A stretch of DNA of 28,278 nucleotides from Rikenellaceae bacterium (GCA_003513895.1 DOSU01000079.1:25079-53356); one strand, 5' to 3'. Counted from the first letter of the stretch, positions 15,244 to 22,990 are shown. The notes: generated by a model from the sequence alone, not told the origin. Translations and numbers: made by a program.

Positions 15244-16155
15244 ATGCCAAAACATCTGATATCTATTCACGACTTTTCAAAGGAGGAGATACTAAAGGTC
15301 ATTTCACTGGCAGAAGATTTTGAAAGAGATCCGTCCCGCCCGATATTTCGGGATAAAGTTATTGCAAGCATCTTCTTCGAGCCATCTACAAGGACAAGAC
15401 TTAGTTTCGAAACTGCCGCCAACAGGCTTGGAGCGAGAGTTATTGGTTTCTCTGATGCCGGAAACACCAGTGTTGTCAAAGGAGAGACACTTAAGGATAC
15501 AATAAAAATGGTTTCCAACTATGCCGATTTAATTATAATGCGGCACCCTCTGGAAGGAAGTGCCCGGTATGCATCTGAAATAGCTTCTGTTCCTGTAATA
15601 AATGCCGGGGATGGGGCAAATCAACATCCTACGCAGACTCTTCTGGATCTCTATTCAATCCGAAAGACACAGGGAAGATTGACGAATCTTAAAATAAACA
15701 TGGTTGGTGACCTAAAATATGGCAGGACTGTTCATTCTCTGCTTCAGGCAATGTCTCACTTCAACCCTGAATTCCTGTTTACTTCACCCGAAGAACTTAA
15801 GATGCCTAACGAATATAAGGAATATCTAAACAAACTCGGCATTCCATATAAAGAAACTTACAATCTTGAAGATGGAATAAAAGATTCGGACATAATCTAT
15901 ATGACCAGGGTTCAACAAGAGAGATTCACAGATGCCATTGAATATGAAAGAGTAAAGAATGTTTACAGTTTAAGGCAGGAGATGCTTGAAAATGCAAAGA
16001 CAAACATGAAAATCCTGCATCCGCTGCCAAGAGTCAATGAGATTGCTCAGGATGTCGATAACAGTAAACATGCATATTATTTTGATCAGGCAGGAAATGG
16101 TGTTTTTACCAGAATGGCAATTATTACAATGCTCTTGGGAGTAAATGAATTATAG
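15244..16155 (+). CDS. pyrB: Aspartate carbamoyltransferase, catalytic subunit
   Basis: A 303-residue enzyme of de novo pyrimidine synthesis, joining carbamoyl phosphate and L-aspartate. Carbamoyl-phosphate-binding FEPSTRTRLSFE (S48, T49, R50, T51, R52), the mobile-loop VVKGETLKD, RHPLEGSARYASE, NAGDGANQHPTQTLLDLY, the aspartate-binding MTRVQQERF and HPLPRVNEI are all present and intact. Together with the zinc-bearing PyrI encoded next door it should form the class B dodecamer familiar from E. coli, open to allosteric control by nucleotides. The ATG at 15244 lies 20 nt after the yigZ stop. No leader peptide or attenuator like that of E. coli pyrBI is visible. Confidence 0.97.
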   Translation: MPKHLISIHDFSKEEILKVISLAEDFERDPSRPIFRDKVIASIFFEPSTRTRLSFETAANRLGARVIGFSDAGNTSVVKGETLKDTIKMVSNYADLIIMRHPLEGSARYASEIASVPVINAGDGANQHPTQTLLDLYSIRKTQGRLTNLKINMVGDLKYGRTVHSLLQAMSHFNPEFLFTSPEELKMPNEYKEYLNKLGIPYKETYNLEDGIKDSDIIYMTRVQQERFTDAIEYERVKNVYSLRQEMLENAKTNMKILHPLPRVNEIAQDVDNSKHAYYFDQAGNGVFTRMAIITMLLGVNEL

Positions 16156-16167
16156 CATTAAAAAACA

Positions 16168-16638
16168 ATGAACATGGAAAAACAGCTAAAAGTCAGTGCG
16201 ATAAAGAATGGAACGGTTCTCGACCATATTCCTGCCGACCAGCTTTTTAAAGTTATAGATATATTGGGACTCAGCACAAGCAGTAATCAGATTACTTTCG
16301 GGACAAACCTGGACAGCAAGTTTCTTGGCAAAAAAGCAATAATTAAAATTTCGGACCAGTTTTTTAAGGACGACGAAATTAACAGAATTGCTCTCATTGC
16401 TCCTCAGGCAAAAATTAATATTATCCACGATTTTGAGGTAGTGGAGAAAAGGGTTCTTTCAACTCCATCTTCAATAAAAGGAATCGCAAAATGTATGAAT
16501 CCGGCATGCATTACAAACCATCAAAATGTTGAAACACTATTTACAACTATTACCGACTCTCCCGAAATTAAACTTTTGTGTCATTTTTGCGAAAAGATAA
16601 CAGACCACAAAAACTTAAAAATTATTAGCAAATTTTAA
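16168..16638 (+). CDS. pyrI: Aspartate carbamoyltransferase, regulatory subunit
   Basis: A 156-residue regulatory chain. The N-terminal nucleotide-binding part (LKVSAIKNGTVLDHIPADQ, LAPQAKINIIHDFEVV-like strand) binds CTP/ATP in relatives. The C-terminal zinc domain holds C109, C114, C138 and C141 (CMNPAC and CHFC), the same pattern and numbers as in E. coli PyrI. Two ATGs six bases apart are possible starts (16168 and 16174); the first is used here. The gene begins 12 nt after pyrB. The adjacency implies that the enzyme is feedback-controlled by pyrimidine nucleotides. Confidence 0.96.
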   Translation: MNMEKQLKVSAIKNGTVLDHIPADQLFKVIDILGLSTSSNQITFGTNLDSKFLGKKAIIKISDQFFKDDEINRIALIAPQAKINIIHDFEVVEKRVLSTPSSIKGIAKCMNPACITNHQNVETLFTTITDSPEIKLLCHFCEKITDHKNLKIISKF

Positions 16639-16676
16639 TCAAATGCTAACAGTTAGGACATAATTGGCCATTATTT

Positions 16677-16708
16677 ATTGTGGTTTAATATTTTTTGAAT
16701 TATCTTTG
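16677..16708 (+). promoter_or_regulatory. Promoter of the serC-serA-DUF1015 operon
   Basis: ATTG (16677-16680, 3 of 4 match to TTTG), a 20-nt spacer and TATCTTTG (16701-16708, full match). The predicted start near 16714 leaves a leader of about 30 nt to the ATG at 16744. Confidence 0.65.
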
Positions 16709-16743
16709 GTGTCAAAATTAAAGGTTTATAAAATATTATATTT

Positions 16744-17817
16744 ATGAAAGTAGCTCATAATTTTAATGCAGGACCATGTGTCCTTCCAAGACAGGCCGTT
16801 CAGGCAGCTATCGACGCACTCACCGACTTTAAAGGGTCGGGAATGTCTGTTATTGAGGTTTCACACCGATCTAAAGAATGGGAAGCCGTAATGAATGAAT
16901 GTAGCACACTGTGGAAAGAGATTCTTAACATTCCGGACGGATATCACATTCTATTTATGGGTGGAGGAGCGAGCATGCAATTTTTGTATGTTGCGATGAA
17001 CCTTATGGAAAAAAAGGCAGGATATCTCGAAACAGGTGTATGGGCGAAAAAAGCGCTTAAAGAGGCAAAAGGCTTTGGCGAAGTTGTAACAGTAGCGTCA
17101 TCGGCAGAAAAAAACTTTAATTACATCCCTAAGGGATATGTAATTCCGAAGGATCTGGATTATTTCCATATTACTACAAATAATACAATTTACGGCACAG
17201 AGATTAAAGAGGATATGGATTGTCCTGTTAACCTTGTAGCCGATATGTCTTCCGACATTATGAGCAGGCCTGTTGATGTAAGTAAATATGCCTTAATATA
17301 CGGTGGTGCTCAGAAAAATGTCGGCCCTGCCGGAGTAACTTTTGTAATTGTTCGTGAAGACATCCTTGGAAAAGTTACCCGTTATCTTCCTACAATGCTC
17401 GATTACAGAACTCACATCCAGGAAGAATCTATGTTTAACACTCCTCCTGTATTCTCCATTTTTGTCATGAACGAAACTCTTAAATGGATTAAAAGCATGG
17501 GTGGGCTAAAAGCAGTTCACAAAATGAACCTGGACAAGGCAGCTCTTCTTTATAATGAAATAGACAGGAACAAAATGTTTGAGGGTACTGCAGCAAAAGA
17601 GGACCGCTCAATAATGAATATCTGCTTTGTAATGTCTGAAAAATACAAAGATAAAGAAGATGAGTTTATGGCATTTGCAAAAGAGAGAGGAATGGTGGGA
17701 ATCAAAGGTCACCGCTCTGTAGGAGGGTTCCGCGCTTCAACTTACAATGCATGTCCGGTTGAAAGCATCAAGGCTCTTGTACTTTGCATGCAGGAATTTG
17801 AAAAGCTGAACGGCTAA
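16744..17817 (+). CDS. serC: Phosphoserine aminotransferase SerC
   Basis: A 357-residue PLP-dependent class V aminotransferase converting 3-phosphohydroxypyruvate and glutamate to 3-phosphoserine. It opens with the family's HNFNAGPCVLP, has SVIEVSHRSKEW and LFMGGGASMQF (phosphate-binding glycines), DMSSDIMSRP with the PLP-pyridine aspartate, and YGGAQKNVGPAG with the Schiff-base lysine K191. The C-terminal GHRSVGGFRASTYNA binds the substrate phosphate. The full length is normal. It is followed after 28 nt by the SerA-like dehydrogenase and then DUF1015, so two of the three steps of serine synthesis are encoded together. Confidence 0.97.
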   Translation: MKVAHNFNAGPCVLPRQAVQAAIDALTDFKGSGMSVIEVSHRSKEWEAVMNECSTLWKEILNIPDGYHILFMGGGASMQFLYVAMNLMEKKAGYLETGVWAKKALKEAKGFGEVVTVASSAEKNFNYIPKGYVIPKDLDYFHITTNNTIYGTEIKEDMDCPVNLVADMSSDIMSRPVDVSKYALIYGGAQKNVGPAGVTFVIVREDILGKVTRYLPTMLDYRTHIQEESMFNTPPVFSIFVMNETLKWIKSMGGLKAVHKMNLDKAALLYNEIDRNKMFEGTAAKEDRSIMNICFVMSEKYKDKEDEFMAFAKERGMVGIKGHRSVGGFRASTYNACPVESIKALVLCMQEFEKLNG

Positions 17818-17845
17818 TCATTATAAATTTAATAATTTTTTCAAA

Positions 17846-18766
17846 ATGAAAATATTAGTAGCTACCGATAAACCATTTGCAAAAGCAGCGGTTGACGGTA
17901 TCAGGTCAATAGTTGAAGGTGCCGGTCACAAACTGGCACTCCTCGAGAAATACTCTTCTGAACAAGAGCTGCTTGCAGCAGTTGCAGATGCAGATGCTCT
18001 CATTGTCCGTTCGGATAAGATTACAAAAGAAGTCGTAGGTGCTGCCAAAAATCTGAAAATTGTTGTGCGTGCAGGTGCAGGGTATGACAACCTGGATCTT
18101 GTTGCTTGTTCGGAAAGGGGAATAGTTGCCATGAATACTCCAGGGCAAAATTCCAATGCAGTTGCTGAACTTGCAATAGGCATGATGATCTATGTTTCCA
18201 GAAACTGCTTTTCTCCCGGGACAGGGAGCGAACTTAAAGGTAAAACCATCGGTATTCACGCTTATGGAAATGTTGGAAAACTTGTTGCAAGGCTTGCAAA
18301 GGGATTTGAAATGAAAGTGCTTGCATTCGACCCGTTTGTAAATAAAGAGAATGTAATTAAAGATGGCGTTACTCCGGTGGATTCCTTAGAGGAACTTTAT
18401 ACGAAATCCAACTTTGTTTCTCTTCACATTCCTGCAACAGCAGAGACAAAAAAATCTGTAGGTTATGATTTGCTGTCTAAGTTACCTAAAGGCGGTTGCC
18501 TGGTAAATACTGCCCGTAAAGAGGTTATAAACGAAGAGGAACTTTTAAAAGTTCTCGAAGAGAGACAAGACATTAAGTATGTAACAGATATTGCAGCGGA
18601 TAATCAGCAAATACTCAATGATAAATTTGCAAACAGGGTTTTTGCAACATCAAAGAAGATGGGGGCAGAAACTGCAGAAGCAAATGTAAATGCAGGATTA
18701 GCCTCAGCAAATCAAGTTGTTAAGTTTTTTACCAGCGGAGACAAAACTTTCCAGGTAAATAAATAG
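17846..18766 (+). CDS. serA: D-3-phosphoglycerate dehydrogenase-like protein (short form)
   Basis: A 306-residue member of the D-2-hydroxyacid dehydrogenase family. Next to serC its likely job is 3-phosphoglycerate oxidation, the first step of serine synthesis. Visible parts are RAGAGYDNLDL, NTPGQNSNAVAELAIG, the nucleotide-binding loop (A139, G141, G144, with alanine where most relatives have the first glycine), LHIPATAETKKS, and NTARKEVI with the catalytic arginine R224. The usual glutamate (DVFE.EP) reads DIAADN and the usual histidine (TPHIGA) reads TSKKMGA. There is no histidine at all after R224. I recall the same variant in other Bacteroidota SerA proteins, so this is a lineage trait, not decay. 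The ACT regulatory domain of E. coli SerA is absent. It lies 28 nt after serC and 25 nt before DUF1015. Confidence 0.88.
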   Translation: MKILVATDKPFAKAAVDGIRSIVEGAGHKLALLEKYSSEQELLAAVADADALIVRSDKITKEVVGAAKNLKIVVRAGAGYDNLDLVACSERGIVAMNTPGQNSNAVAELAIGMMIYVSRNCFSPGTGSELKGKTIGIHAYGNVGKLVARLAKGFEMKVLAFDPFVNKENVIKDGVTPVDSLEELYTKSNFVSLHIPATAETKKSVGYDLLSKLPKGGCLVNTARKEVINEEELLKVLEERQDIKYVTDIAADNQQILNDKFANRVFATSKKMGAETAEANVNAGLASANQVVKFFTSGDKTFQVNK

Positions 18767-18791
18767 TAATTAATAATATTTATATTTTAAA

Positions 18792-20033
18792 ATGGTAAAA
18801 GTTAAACCTTTTGCGGCAATCAGACCACCAAAGGCTATTGCAAATGATGTTGCATCCCGCCCGTATGATGTGCTAAATTCAATGGAGGCAAAAGCCGAAG
18901 CCGGCGAAAAATCTCTGCTTCATATTATTAAACCGGAAATTGATTTTGATCCAATTATAGATGAACATACTCAACAGGCATATGACAAGGCTGTTGAAAA
19001 CTTTAAACTTTGGCAGGACAAGGGCTGGCTGGTACAGGACAATAAAGAGATGTATTATGTCTACGCCCAGACAATGGAGGGAAGAACCCAATATGGACTT
19101 GTTGTAGGAGCCAGTGTCGAAGACTACCTTAATGGCAGGATTAAGAAACATGAACTTACAAGAAAGGACAAGGAAGAGGACAGGATGATTCATGTACGCA
19201 TTCAGAATGCAAATGTAGAACCGGTCTTTTTTGCCTATCCTGATAATTCCGAAATAAATAAGATCGTAACCGGTATTGTAAACAACAAACCGGCAGAGTA
19301 TGACTTTGTTGCCGAAGATGGTTTTGGTCATCACTTCTGGATAATAGAGGATGATGCAGTTAACAGACGGATTACTGAAATATTTGCGACTGTACCTGCT
19401 TTTTACGTAGCCGACGGACACCACAGAACAGCAGCTGCTGCTCTTGTTGGAGAAGAGAAACGAAAAAACAATCCAAATCATACAGGAGATGAGGAGTACA
19501 ACTTCTTTCTTGCAGTTGTTTTTCCTGAGAGCCACCTAAAGATTATCGACTACAACCGGGTTGTGAAAGATTTAAACGGGATGTCTCCATCCCAACTTCT
19601 TGAAAAACTGGGAAAAGAATTTGTTGTAGAAGACAAGGGAACAGAGATATACAAACCTGCATCGCCTCACAATTTTTCGATGTACATGAGCAATCACTGG
19701 TACTCACTCACTGCAAAACCCGGAACATACAACGACAATGACCCTATAGGTATCCTTGATGTAACGGTTCTGTCTAACCTTGTGTTTAACAAACTTCTTG
19801 ACATTACCGATTTACGAACTTCAAAGAGAATTGATTTCATTGGAGGTATACGCGGTCTCGGAGAATTGAAAAAAAGAGTGGATTCCGGAGAAATGGCAGC
19901 TGCATTTGCTCTTTATCCGGTATCGATGAAGCAGTTGATAGACATTGCAGATACCGGTAATATCATGCCTCCAAAAACCACCTGGTTTGAACCAAAACTA
20001 AGAAGTGGGCTTGCTATTCATAGGCTTTCTTGA
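18792..20033 (+). CDS. DUF1015 family protein
   Basis: A 413-residue cytoplasmic protein matching DUF1015: the N-terminal VKPFAAIRPP, ASRPYDVLNS and LLHIIKPEIDF, the central YVYAQTMEGRTQYGLV, and YVADGHHRTAAAA with DGHHR at 208-212. The family has no established activity that I can state with certainty. The DGHHR motif resembles the phosphate-handling motif of the ParB/sulfiredoxin superfamily, whose members include the free-serine kinases SerK and SbnI. Position directly after serC and serA suggests a step in phosphoserine metabolism, but this is inference. No phosphoserine phosphatase is encoded here. It ends without a clear intrinsic terminator. Confidence 0.88.
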   Translation: MVKVKPFAAIRPPKAIANDVASRPYDVLNSMEAKAEAGEKSLLHIIKPEIDFDPIIDEHTQQAYDKAVENFKLWQDKGWLVQDNKEMYYVYAQTMEGRTQYGLVVGASVEDYLNGRIKKHELTRKDKEEDRMIHVRIQNANVEPVFFAYPDNSEINKIVTGIVNNKPAEYDFVAEDGFGHHFWIIEDDAVNRRITEIFATVPAFYVADGHHRTAAAALVGEEKRKNNPNHTGDEEYNFFLAVVFPESHLKIIDYNRVVKDLNGMSPSQLLEKLGKEFVVEDKGTEIYKPASPHNFSMYMSNHWYSLTAKPGTYNDNDPIGILDVTVLSNLVFNKLLDITDLRTSKRIDFIGGIRGLGELKKRVDSGEMAAAFALYPVSMKQLIDIADTGNIMPPKTTWFEPKLRSGLAIHRLS

Positions 20034-20160
20034 ATACTTGTTAACCTTCTTTCTGCTTTACATCAATCATCATCGGAAACACTACTTGCCTAATATTCAA
20101 GGGTTTTGCAAATATTGACCTTATTTAAAATTAAAGCAAACTGAAGTTTAGGTAAAGATA

Positions 20161-20193
20161 TTTGCGATTATGCAAAAAATAAACTTACCTTTG
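20161..20193 (+). promoter_or_regulatory. Bacteroidota-type promoter of the RRM protein gene
   Basis: TTTG (20161-20164), a 21-nt spacer and TACCTTTG (20186-20193), a complete consensus match. The predicted transcription start is near 20198-20200, about 125 nt before the ATG. Confidence 0.8.
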
Positions 20194-20200
20194 CGCCGAA

Positions 20201-20291
20201 CCGGAGTTTTATAAGACCGTATTCAAAACATCTCACTTGCCTGTTTACTATTAATGTTGTTAAGTAGACTTTTGTATATAACGCACTCCGG
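20201..20291 (+). promoter_or_regulatory. Leader RNA element closed by a long-range stem
   Basis: CCGGAGT (20201-20207) is the exact reverse complement of ACTCCGG (20285-20291). Just inside, TTATA (20209-20213) pairs with TATAA (20277-20281). The two arms begin at the predicted transcription start and end about 33 nt before the start codon. They would enclose most of the leader in a multi-branch or open loop. A U/A-rich stretch separates the stem from the ATG. A regulatory or stabilising role is inferred. Confidence 0.5.
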
Positions 20292-20324
20292 ACAGAATTA
20301 TTTTTTTATTTTAAAGTTTATTTA

Positions 20325-20678
20325 ATGAACATTTTTATTTCCAATTTAAGCTGGGCCGTTAGAGATGCCGACCTAAGAGAATTGTTTGCAGAGTATGGTG
20401 AAATTTCATCAGCTAAAGTAATTACAGACAGAGAAACAGGTAAATCAAGAGGATTCGGATTTGTTGAAATGCCAACTGAGGCAGAAGCAAAAAAAGCAAT
20501 CGAAGAACTTGATCAAGCCGAGTACGATGGTAAAGTTATCAGCGTTAATGTTGCTAAACCAAGAGAAGACAGAGGTGGAAATCGTGGCGGCGGAAGTCGT
20601 GGCGGTTTTGGCGGTGGAAGCCGTGGTGGATTTGGTGGCGGAAGACCTAGCGGTGGTGGCGGAAGAAGAGAATACTAG
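20325..20678 (+). CDS. RRM RNA-binding protein with RGG tail
   Basis: A 117-residue single-RRM protein. RNP2 is IFISNL (3-8) and RNP1 is RGFGFVEM (42-49), both with the aromatic residues that stack on RNA bases. The last 30 residues (88-117) are glycine/arginine-rich: GGGSRGGF twice, then GGGRPSGG and RREY. This is the Rbp type common in Bacteroidota and cyanobacteria, where such proteins act as global RNA binders or chaperones; Bacteroidota mostly lack classic Hfq. It has its own promoter, a long leader and its own strong terminator, so it is a monocistronic unit. Confidence 0.93.
   Translation: MNIFISNLSWAVRDADLRELFAEYGEISSAKVITDRETGKSRGFGFVEMPTEAEAKKAIEELDQAEYDGKVISVNVAKPREDRGGNRGGGSRGGFGGGSRGGFGGGRPSGGGGRREY
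20586..20657 (+). repeat. Three tandem 24-bp units coding for the RGG tail
   Basis: Units at 20586-20609, 20610-20633 and 20634-20657 encode GGGSRGGF, GGGSRGGF and GGGRPSGG. The first two differ only at silent positions; the third has diverged. This suggests expansion by in-frame duplication inside the gene. Confidence 0.8.
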
Positions 20679-20700
20679 TTTCTGGTATATTCGTTTAGAG

Positions 20701-20740
20701 GGCTGTTTGATTATTCAAGCAGCCTTTTTCTTTTTATTTT
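20701..20740 (+). terminator. Intrinsic terminator of the RRM gene
   Basis: A 10-bp stem with one G-U pair: GGCTGTTTGA (20701-20710), loop TTAT, TCAAGCAGCC (20715-20724), followed by a T-run broken by one C (20725-20740). It lies 22 nt after the stop codon. Confidence 0.93.
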
Positions 20741-20795
20741 GAACATAAGTCAATTATCTGTAATATTGTTTAGAAAAACTTAATACTAAACTTAT

Positions 20796-21407
20796 ATGAA
20801 CAGGTACTGGATAATGCTGGTTGTGTTTTTTGCTGTTTTCATTTGGTCTGCCATTAATCCTTTCGATTTTGGTGTATGGGTAATGGAAGTCGTACCCGGA
20901 GTTGTTGCCCTCTTTTTATTTGGACTCACATATCGTAAATTCAGATTCACCGACATGGCCTATGTGATAATCGTGGTCCATTGTCTCATTTTGTTTGTTG
21001 GTGGTCACTACACCTATGCCAGAGTCCCATTGTTTGACTGGATTAAAGAGGTGTTCGATACCGGGAGAAACAGCTACGATAAGTTAGGGCATCTTTTACA
21101 GGGAATCACTCCTGTTTTGGTTGCCAGAGAGTTTTTAATCAGAAAAAATATTCTTGCAAGGGGCGTTTGGAATTCAGTTGCAGTTGTCTCTTTCGCATTG
21201 GCATTCAGTGCTTTTTATGAAATTATTGAATGGGGGGTTGCACTTGTAAGTATAGAAGAAGGACAAGAATTTCTAGGAACTCAAGGATATATATGGGATA
21301 CTCAGGCAGATATGTTTTACGCGTTGGTTGGTGCTCTGCTTATGATTCTTTTCTCCGGGCTGCACAACAAAGAAATTGACAAGCTAGAGAAGCGTCTGGC
21401 AGAATAA
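20796..21407 (+). CDS. DUF2238 (YjdF-type) integral membrane protein
   Basis: A 203-residue protein with about five or six hydrophobic helices. The family hallmark is visible: GGHYTYARVPLFDW, then RNSYDKLGHLLQG, AFSAFYEIIEWG with the conserved acidic E-x-x-E, and a final segment QGYIWDTQADMFYALVGA. These match the DUF2238/YjdF family of inner-membrane proteins, whose function is not known; the conserved H, D and E residues within or near membrane helices hint at metal or proton binding. The C-terminal tail is charged and cytoplasmic by the positive-inside rule. It follows the strong terminator at 20701-20740, so it must have its own promoter in 20741-20795; only an imperfect TAATATTG -7 candidate is seen there. 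Confidence 0.88.
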   Translation: MNRYWIMLVVFFAVFIWSAINPFDFGVWVMEVVPGVVALFLFGLTYRKFRFTDMAYVIIVVHCLILFVGGHYTYARVPLFDWIKEVFDTGRNSYDKLGHLLQGITPVLVAREFLIRKNILARGVWNSVAVVSFALAFSAFYEIIEWGVALVSIEEGQEFLGTQGYIWDTQADMFYALVGALLMILFSGLHNKEIDKLEKRLAE

Positions 21408-21443
21408 TACATTAATTAGATTATAATTGATAAAATTCAAATC

Positions 21444-22253
21444 ATGAAAAAGCTTCGGTTAGTATTTTCCTCTTTGGCATTAATGTTTGTTTGCCAATTA
21501 TCTGTCGCTCAGAACGACTACATTGTAACTATTGAAAATGATACTATAAAGAACATTACAATCACAGGGGTTCCTGCAAGCCTGGATAAATATGGCGTAA
21601 ATGTTTACAATGAGAATCTAATGCCCAAATATGAAGATTATAAGATTATATATACAACTACAAGATCCAAAAAACCCCAGGATATTTTATATAACGAAGT
21701 AAAATCTTATTATGCCAACGGAATTTACTATAAATCCCTGCACTCAAGAAAAGTTCCGATTGTAGATGGTATGGTTATTTTTGATACCATCGTTGATGCT
21801 CCCGGTAAAACAAAGGAAGAACTTTACGCTTCAATCCGAAACGCTGTTATTATTGGACTCTCTTTAACTGCAGATCAAATTCAGAAAACGCTGGTCGAAG
21901 ACAAAGAGGGAGGAACCTTATTGATAAGGAGAATGGTAGATTTTTCGATGTCACAGGGAGTGTTTAACAGTTACTTATACTACGATGTAGCATTCCGGGT
22001 AAAAGACAATAAAGCGCGACTAACAGTTGGTAACATAGCCTATCACTACGAAAAGGGAGCAATTTTCAACGATGCTGCCCGATATGCATATGACGTTAAG
22101 GCAGAAGTATTCACAAAGGAATGGAGATCCGGAAACAATATCAAAAGTCACTATTATAAAGCAGTGCTGCTTACATTTTTCTCAATTGAAGACAGGCTGA
22201 TTACTAATTTTGTACTGGTTTGCAAAAAACCAAAAACTGACGATAACTGGTAA
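21444..22253 (+). CDS. Secreted protein with DUF4468-like domain
   Basis: A 269-residue protein with a Sec signal peptide (MKKLRLVFSSLALMFVCQLSVAQ, cleavage probably after SVAQ or SVA). Residues about 108-205 (VIFDTIVDAPGKTKEELYAS, then LVEDKEGGTLLIRRMVDF, then YYDVAFRVKDNKARLTVGNI) fit the DUF4468 pattern of Bacteroidota envelope proteins, which has a TBP-like fold and no known function. The N-terminal part (NDYIVTIENDTIKNITITG) looks like a short domain that begins many Bacteroidota secreted proteins. It lies 36 nt after the DUF2238 gene and may share its transcript. It converges on lrgB with only 14 nt between, and no terminator is visible there. Confidence 0.72.
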   Translation: MKKLRLVFSSLALMFVCQLSVAQNDYIVTIENDTIKNITITGVPASLDKYGVNVYNENLMPKYEDYKIIYTTTRSKKPQDILYNEVKSYYANGIYYKSLHSRKVPIVDGMVIFDTIVDAPGKTKEELYASIRNAVIIGLSLTADQIQKTLVEDKEGGTLLIRRMVDFSMSQGVFNSYLYYDVAFRVKDNKARLTVGNIAYHYEKGAIFNDAARYAYDVKAEVFTKEWRSGNNIKSHYYKAVLLTFFSIEDRLITNFVLVCKKPKTDDNW

Positions 22254-22267
22254 TATACTGCCTGCAC

Positions 22268-22990
22268 TTAAAATTTTTCCGAAATAATCTTTATCAAGGG
22301 TAAAATCAAGGGCATAAGAACTGAAGTAAAGAAACCCATTAGTGCTATTGCAAGGCCTCCTGCCGCTCCTTCCAGGGCTCCCATCTCAAGTGCCTTTGCA
22401 GTTCCTATTCCGTGTGCAGCAGAACCAAGCGCCATCCCTTTTGAAAAAGGACTTTTAACAGATGTTAACTTCAGGAACCAGGGTCCTATGACTGCTCCAA
22501 AGATTCCTGACAATATTACAACGACTGCCGTAAGGGACATTATTCCACCGGCCTGCCCGCTAAGAACAATTGCAATTGGGGTTGTAATAGACTTGGGCAA
22601 TATTGTAATTATAGTTTCGATACTTGCTCCCATAAGAATTGATACAACTGCTACACTTACTATTGCACCAAGACTTCCAAAAAAAGTAGCAGATAAAATA
22701 GCTGCTCCTCTTGTCCGAATAAAGTTGTAATGTTTGTAGAGCAGGTAGCCAAATGCAACAACTGATATATTAAGCAATGTATTGATTACTCTCGAATTAG
22801 AAGTATATATACTAATGTCTATTTGCAAAAGTTTGAAAATAATAATTATCAGCAATGTTGCCACAATAACTGTATGAAGAATCATAAAGCCTGTTTTTTT
22901 ATATACTATCTTGCCAATAATATATGCACTTACCGTTAGAGCAATAAACAGAATTTCCAGTATGACAGGGTTACTTATCACTTTTTTCAA
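22268..22990 (-). CDS. lrgB: LrgB/CidB family membrane protein
   Basis: A 240-residue inner-membrane protein with the LrgB motifs PKSITTPIA, QAGGIMSLTAVVVILSGIFGA, SAAHGIGTAKALEMG and EGAAGGLAIAL. With LrgA it forms the system first linked to murein hydrolase control in staphylococci and later to export of pyruvate or glycolate in other organisms; which applies here is unknown. The upstream start used is a TTG (22988-22990), placing 20 nt of overlap on lrgA. A GTG at 22979-22981 (giving ISNPVILEIL at the N-terminus) is an equally good choice. It is the last gene of a six-gene minus-strand run and converges on the DUF4468-like gene. Confidence 0.92.
   Translation of the reverse strand: MKKVISNPVILEILFIALTVSAYIIGKIVYKKTGFMILHTVIVATLLIIIIFKLLQIDISIYTSNSRVINTLLNISVVAFGYLLYKHYNFIRTRGAAILSATFFGSLGAIVSVAVVSILMGASIETIITILPKSITTPIAIVLSGQAGGIMSLTAVVVILSGIFGAVIGPWFLKLTSVKSPFSKGMALGSAAHGIGTAKALEMGALEGAAGGLAIALMGFFTSVLMPLILPLIKIISEKF

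Larger units (their letters stand above)
20034..20324 (+). other. Intergenic region with promoter and long leader of the RRM gene
   Basis: A 291-bp non-coding gap. The first 120 bp hold nothing I can name. The rest contains the promoter at 20161-20193 and a leader of about 125 nt with a long-range stem (described separately). No tRNA or small conserved RNA was recognised. Confidence 0.6.

Noticed and set aside
18879..19535. A 218-codon open frame antisense to the DUF1015 gene
   Set aside because: It lies wholly inside a well-supported conserved gene, shows no recognisable domain, and is cysteine- and tyrosine-rich in the way of shadow frames.
20029..20101. CTTGAATA (20029-20036) and TATTCAAG (20094-20101) inverted repeat after DUF1015
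   Set aside because: Arms are 57 nt apart, AT-rich and not followed by a T-run; chance pairing is likely, so it was not called a terminator.
20108..20165. GCAAATAT and ATATTTGC inverted repeat whose right arm overlaps the -33 element of the RRM promoter
   Set aside because: It is short and AT-rich with a 42-nt separation; a regulator site is possible but not supported by a second copy.
20461..20742. A second plus-strand frame across the RRM gene (93 codons)
   Set aside because: It is the off-frame reading of the RRM and the GGN repeats, runs into the terminator hairpin, and has a low-complexity valine/alanine pattern produced by the repeats.
22254..22267. Terminator between the DUF4468-like gene and lrgB
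   Set aside because: The 14-bp gap and flanks contain no hairpin followed by a T-run.
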